Below, in pieces: positions 61,857-64,000 of a stretch of 64,000 bases of DNA. Every line of letters starts with the position of its first letter. Positions within the stretch are counted from its first letter, which is position 1. Source of the stretch: Parapedobacter composti (GTDB taxonomy: Bacteria > Bacteroidota > Bacteroidia > Sphingobacteriales > Sphingobacteriaceae); assembly GCF_900112315.1 (NCBI RefSeq), contig NZ_FOLL01000012.1, forward strand, positions 1 through 64,000, in the 5' to 3' direction. The notes below the pieces were generated by a model, which was not told the DNA's origin, did no database searches, and worked only from the letters and a program-made list of their open reading frames with translations. The position numbers were made by a program, and so were the translations under genes.

Positions 61857-62450
61857 ATGGAACCTTTGAAAGTTGGGATAACAGGAGGGATCGGCAGCGG
61901 AAAATCGGTCGTCTGCCGGATATTCGGCATTTTGGGGATTCCCGTTTTTGATGCGGACACCGAAGCCAAGCGTTTGATGGTGACCGATGACGGGTTGGTT
62001 GAGGCCATCCAAGAGGCATTCGGTAGCGAAGCATACCACCGAGATGGTTCGCTGAACCGGGGGTACCTGGCGGCGAAAGTGTTTGGTGACGCAGCGCAAT
62101 TGAACCGGTTGAACGCATTGGTGCATCCGGTGGTCATACAGGCGGGAGAAACCTGGACCATTAGCCAGAAGGCGCCTTATACCATTAAGGAAGCCGCCCT
62201 GATGTTTGAAAGTGGCTCGTTTAAATTAAACCGGTATAATATATTGGTTACCGCACCTGAGGAAGTGCGCATTGCGCGGGTAATGGAGCGCGATAACATT
62301 ACCGCCGAGCAAGTGCGCGCACGGATGGCAAGGCAGTGGACCGATGATGCGAAGATGAAACTGGCGGACTTTGTTATTGTAAACGACGGCGTGCGCGCCA
62401 TTATTCCCCAAGTATTGGCGCTCGACCGATTTTTCCGCTCGCAACGATAG
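61857..62450 (+). CDS. coaE: Dephospho-CoA kinase
   Basis: A 197-residue P-loop kinase with GITGGIGSGKSVVCRIFGIL, PVFDADTEAKRLM, the ALVHPVVIQAGETW segment and EVRIARVMERDNITAEQVRA. It phosphorylates the 3' hydroxyl of dephospho-CoA, the last step of CoA synthesis. Two bases separate it from the YbbR gene and four from the exonuclease gene, so the three form one operon. Confidence 0.96.
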   Translation: MEPLKVGITGGIGSGKSVVCRIFGILGIPVFDADTEAKRLMVTDDGLVEAIQEAFGSEAYHRDGSLNRGYLAAKVFGDAAQLNRLNALVHPVVIQAGETWTISQKAPYTIKEAALMFESGSFKLNRYNILVTAPEEVRIARVMERDNITAEQVRARMARQWTDDAKMKLADFVIVNDGVRAIIPQVLALDRFFRSQR

Positions 62451-62454
62451 CACG

Positions 62455-63417
62455 ATGGGCAAGATTTTACCGGATTTTTTAATTAAGCGGCCTGAGGGGT
62501 ATTATTGCCGGTATGGTGATTTTTATGTTGATCCGCTGCTGCCTGTGAACCTGGCGTTGGTATCCCATGCCCATGGTGATCATGCTACGCCGGGGCACCG
62601 TGAGATTTGCTGTACGGCAGCCACGGCAGCATTCATGCGCTATCGTTACAACAAGCAGCCTGCGCATACCTATACCACATTTTCATACCATCAACCTTTT
62701 ACGATTGGAAGTGTAGCCATCCGCTTTATTCCCGCCGGACATATGCTGGGTTCTGCGCAGATTTTAATGGAATATGGGGGAGTTCGGTACCTGTACACGG
62801 GCGATTATAAGATGCAGGCCGACAGCACATGTGAGCCGCTGGAAATGGTGGAAGCCGATGTGCTCATCACCGAAAGCACATTTGCGGATCCCGGAATCAG
62901 CCATCCTGACCCCGCGGTTGAAATAATGAAGCTGAAAGAAAAGCCCCATCCCATCTTGTTGGGGGCCTATGCGCTGGGCAAAGCGCAGCGGCTGACCGCT
63001 TTGATTAACGAGCATTGCCCCAGCCGCAGGATACTATTGCACCACAGCATATTACCGTTGCACCGCCTTTATGAATCAATGGGAATCACGCAACTGCGAT
63101 ATGAACCCTATAACCGGAAAATGATGAAAGTTGATGGTGCCGATCACATCTATATTGTTCCCCCGATGACCTTCAACAGCTATTACCGGGCGACGAATGT
63201 ACTGCGCGTATTCGCGTCTGGATGGAAACATCTGCAGCATCGGAATGACATGGAGCTGTATATCTCTGATCACGTGGATTGGCAGGATATTCTGGATTAT
63301 GTTGTCGGGGTGAATCCCCGCGAGATTTGGACTGTGCACGGCAATGGCAGCCATTTAAGGGAACATTTTGCCGATCAGATAGTCGTTAGAACACTTGGCG
63401 AACTTCAATCCATGTAG
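62455..63417 (+). CDS. MBL-fold exonuclease (ligase-associated exonuclease family)
   Basis: A 320-residue metallo-beta-lactamase-fold protein. Metal ligands are expected at ALVSHAHGDHATPGHRE (HxHxDH), IPAGHMLGSAQILMEYGG and YTGDYKMQ. LITESTFADPGISHP and GAYALGKAQRLTALINEHCP follow, with a late YISDHVDWQDILDYVVG. The family is annotated as the DNA exonuclease encoded with ATP-dependent DNA ligase and the Lhr-like helicase. Neither partner is in the window. It could also be an mRNA 3'-end-like nuclease. Confidence 0.82.
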   Translation: MGKILPDFLIKRPEGYYCRYGDFYVDPLLPVNLALVSHAHGDHATPGHREICCTAATAAFMRYRYNKQPAHTYTTFSYHQPFTIGSVAIRFIPAGHMLGSAQILMEYGGVRYLYTGDYKMQADSTCEPLEMVEADVLITESTFADPGISHPDPAVEIMKLKEKPHPILLGAYALGKAQRLTALINEHCPSRRILLHHSILPLHRLYESMGITQLRYEPYNRKMMKVDGADHIYIVPPMTFNSYYRATNVLRVFASGWKHLQHRNDMELYISDHVDWQDILDYVVGVNPREIWTVHGNGSHLREHFADQIVVRTLGELQSM

Positions 63418-63473
63418 ATTGGATTTTCCATCGCAGTCAGTAAAACCGTCGTTCTACCCATACGGGCACATAC

Positions 63474-63508
63474 CAGAAACGACCCCTCCCAAGGGAAAGG
63501 TCGTTCTG
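63474..63508. other. Stem-loop between convergent genes
   Basis: CAG-A-AACGACC (63474-63484) pairs with GGTCGTTCTG (63499-63508) over ten pairs with one bulged A and an inner CCC/GGG element. There is no T-run, but it sits between two convergent gene ends and could be a terminator or transcript end barrier. Confidence 0.45.
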
Positions 63509-63543
63509 CAGCTACGGCTTGCTGGGTGCGGCACGCAAAAAAT

Positions 63544-64000
63544 TTATTTCAGCACGGTAACCAATATATCATCTAAAAATATACGGTTTACGTTTCTTGC
63601 CCCGGTCCATCCGCTCCCTTCCCGCAAGTCATAAGCACCACCTAAAAACCAGATTTGTGTTTCGGCAGTAGCTCCCGTTATTGTAAAAGTCCGTGTCGTT
63701 TCGGGCGCCTTCCAAATCTCCGTACAGTTCGGGTCAGTCGTGTAGTTAGGCCAGTTGTTGATGTCAAACTGATCTTGACTGAGTGTGCCCGGGCCGATAA
63801 TGCCGATTTTGAGGATGGTTACATCTCTTGCTCCTGCCGCAGTCTGATAAGGTACAGCTTTAAATGATACCCGCAGATTCTGCGTGCCCTCTACGGCTGA
63901 AAGCTTAGGACTGAGTACCTCGCCACCGTAATTCGTTCGTCCTAATTTCAAAAACCCCGGACGGGCATATACCGATGGAACACCCGTTGGGTCGGGCTGA
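63544..64000 (-). CDS. Partial gene, C-terminal beta-sandwich of an extracellular protein
   Basis: The frame is open to the window edge without a start, so the gene is truncated here. At least 152 residues are visible, with QPDPTGVPSVYARPGFLKLG at the cut end, LSAVEGTQNLRVSFKAVPYQ in the middle and TWMGGARNVN-like strands near ARNVNRIFLDDILVTVLK. The look is of a jellyroll carbohydrate-binding or choice-of-anchor domain common at the end of Bacteroidota surface proteins. The family cannot be named. Confidence 0.65.
   Translation of the reverse strand, partial: QPDPTGVPSVYARPGFLKLGRTNYGGEVLSPKLSAVEGTQNLRVSFKAVPYQTAAGARDVTILKIGIIGPGTLSQDQFDINNWPNYTTDPNCTEIWKAPETTRTFTITGATAETQIWFLGGAYDLREGSGWTGARNVNRIFLDDILVTVLK

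Overview
The window comes from a Bacteroidota chromosome, most likely a member of the Sphingobacteriaceae. Evidence for this is three SusC/SusD pairs, an ECF sigma/FecR/STN-SusC trio, Bacteroidota-only domains (DUF4998, DUF4959/DUF5000, DUF4965), and promoters of the phylum type (TTTG, 19 bases, TAnnTTTG), four of them with exactly 19-base spacing. Housekeeping DNA is near 50% G+C. The genus cannot be fixed from this sequence. I see no tRNA, rRNA, CRISPR array, insertion sequence or prophage.

Region 1 (1-15 kb) is a glycan-foraging locus. On the minus strand lie FecR anti-sigma, STN-type SusC, SusD, two surface lipoproteins with discoidin-like ends and a secreted DUF4965 protein. The matching ECF sigma factor is divergent and is followed by a GH92 alpha-mannosidase. 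Region 2 (15-22.6 kb) is an AraC regulator divergent from a complete non-phosphorylating L-fucose operon: FucP permease, mutarotase, a UxaA-type dehydratase, two SDR dehydrogenases, a lactonase and an FAH-family hydrolase, predicted to take L-fucose to pyruvate and L-lactate. A GH125 alpha-mannosidase (27.5 kb) and a GH144-like enzyme (23.7 kb) lie nearby.

Region 3 (22.6-43 kb) is mainly housekeeping: accA, murI (flanked by GT/AC-rich repeats), aroQ, a Bcr-type MFS pump, lgt, rimK with a retropepsin-like partner, purM, an OmpA lipoprotein, lepA, folD, a histidine-rich lipoprotein, a two-component system and a small LapA-like membrane protein.

Region 4 (43-53.8 kb) holds two tandem SusC/SusD pairs without enzymes. 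The first is markedly AT-rich and follows a roughly 390-base leader; the second SusC appears frameshifted in its signal peptide. Region 5 (53.8-64 kb) is housekeeping again: rplI-rpsR-rpsF, rplU-rpmA, an MdlA/YheI-like ABC half-exporter, a Leu-dehydrogenase-like protein, nusB, a DUF1573 lipoprotein, yajC, a YbbR protein, coaE, an MBL-fold exonuclease and a gene cut by the window edge.

The points most worth a second look are three enzymes with altered catalytic residues (the L-fucose-dehydrogenase-like SDR with YxxxN, the Leu-dehydrogenase-like protein with Lys to Asn, and the ABC half-exporter with a degenerate Walker B), the UxaA enzyme in the fuconate dehydratase slot, a near-perfect 44-base hairpin inside the lactonase gene, the murI-flanking repeats, and predicted leaderless promoters.
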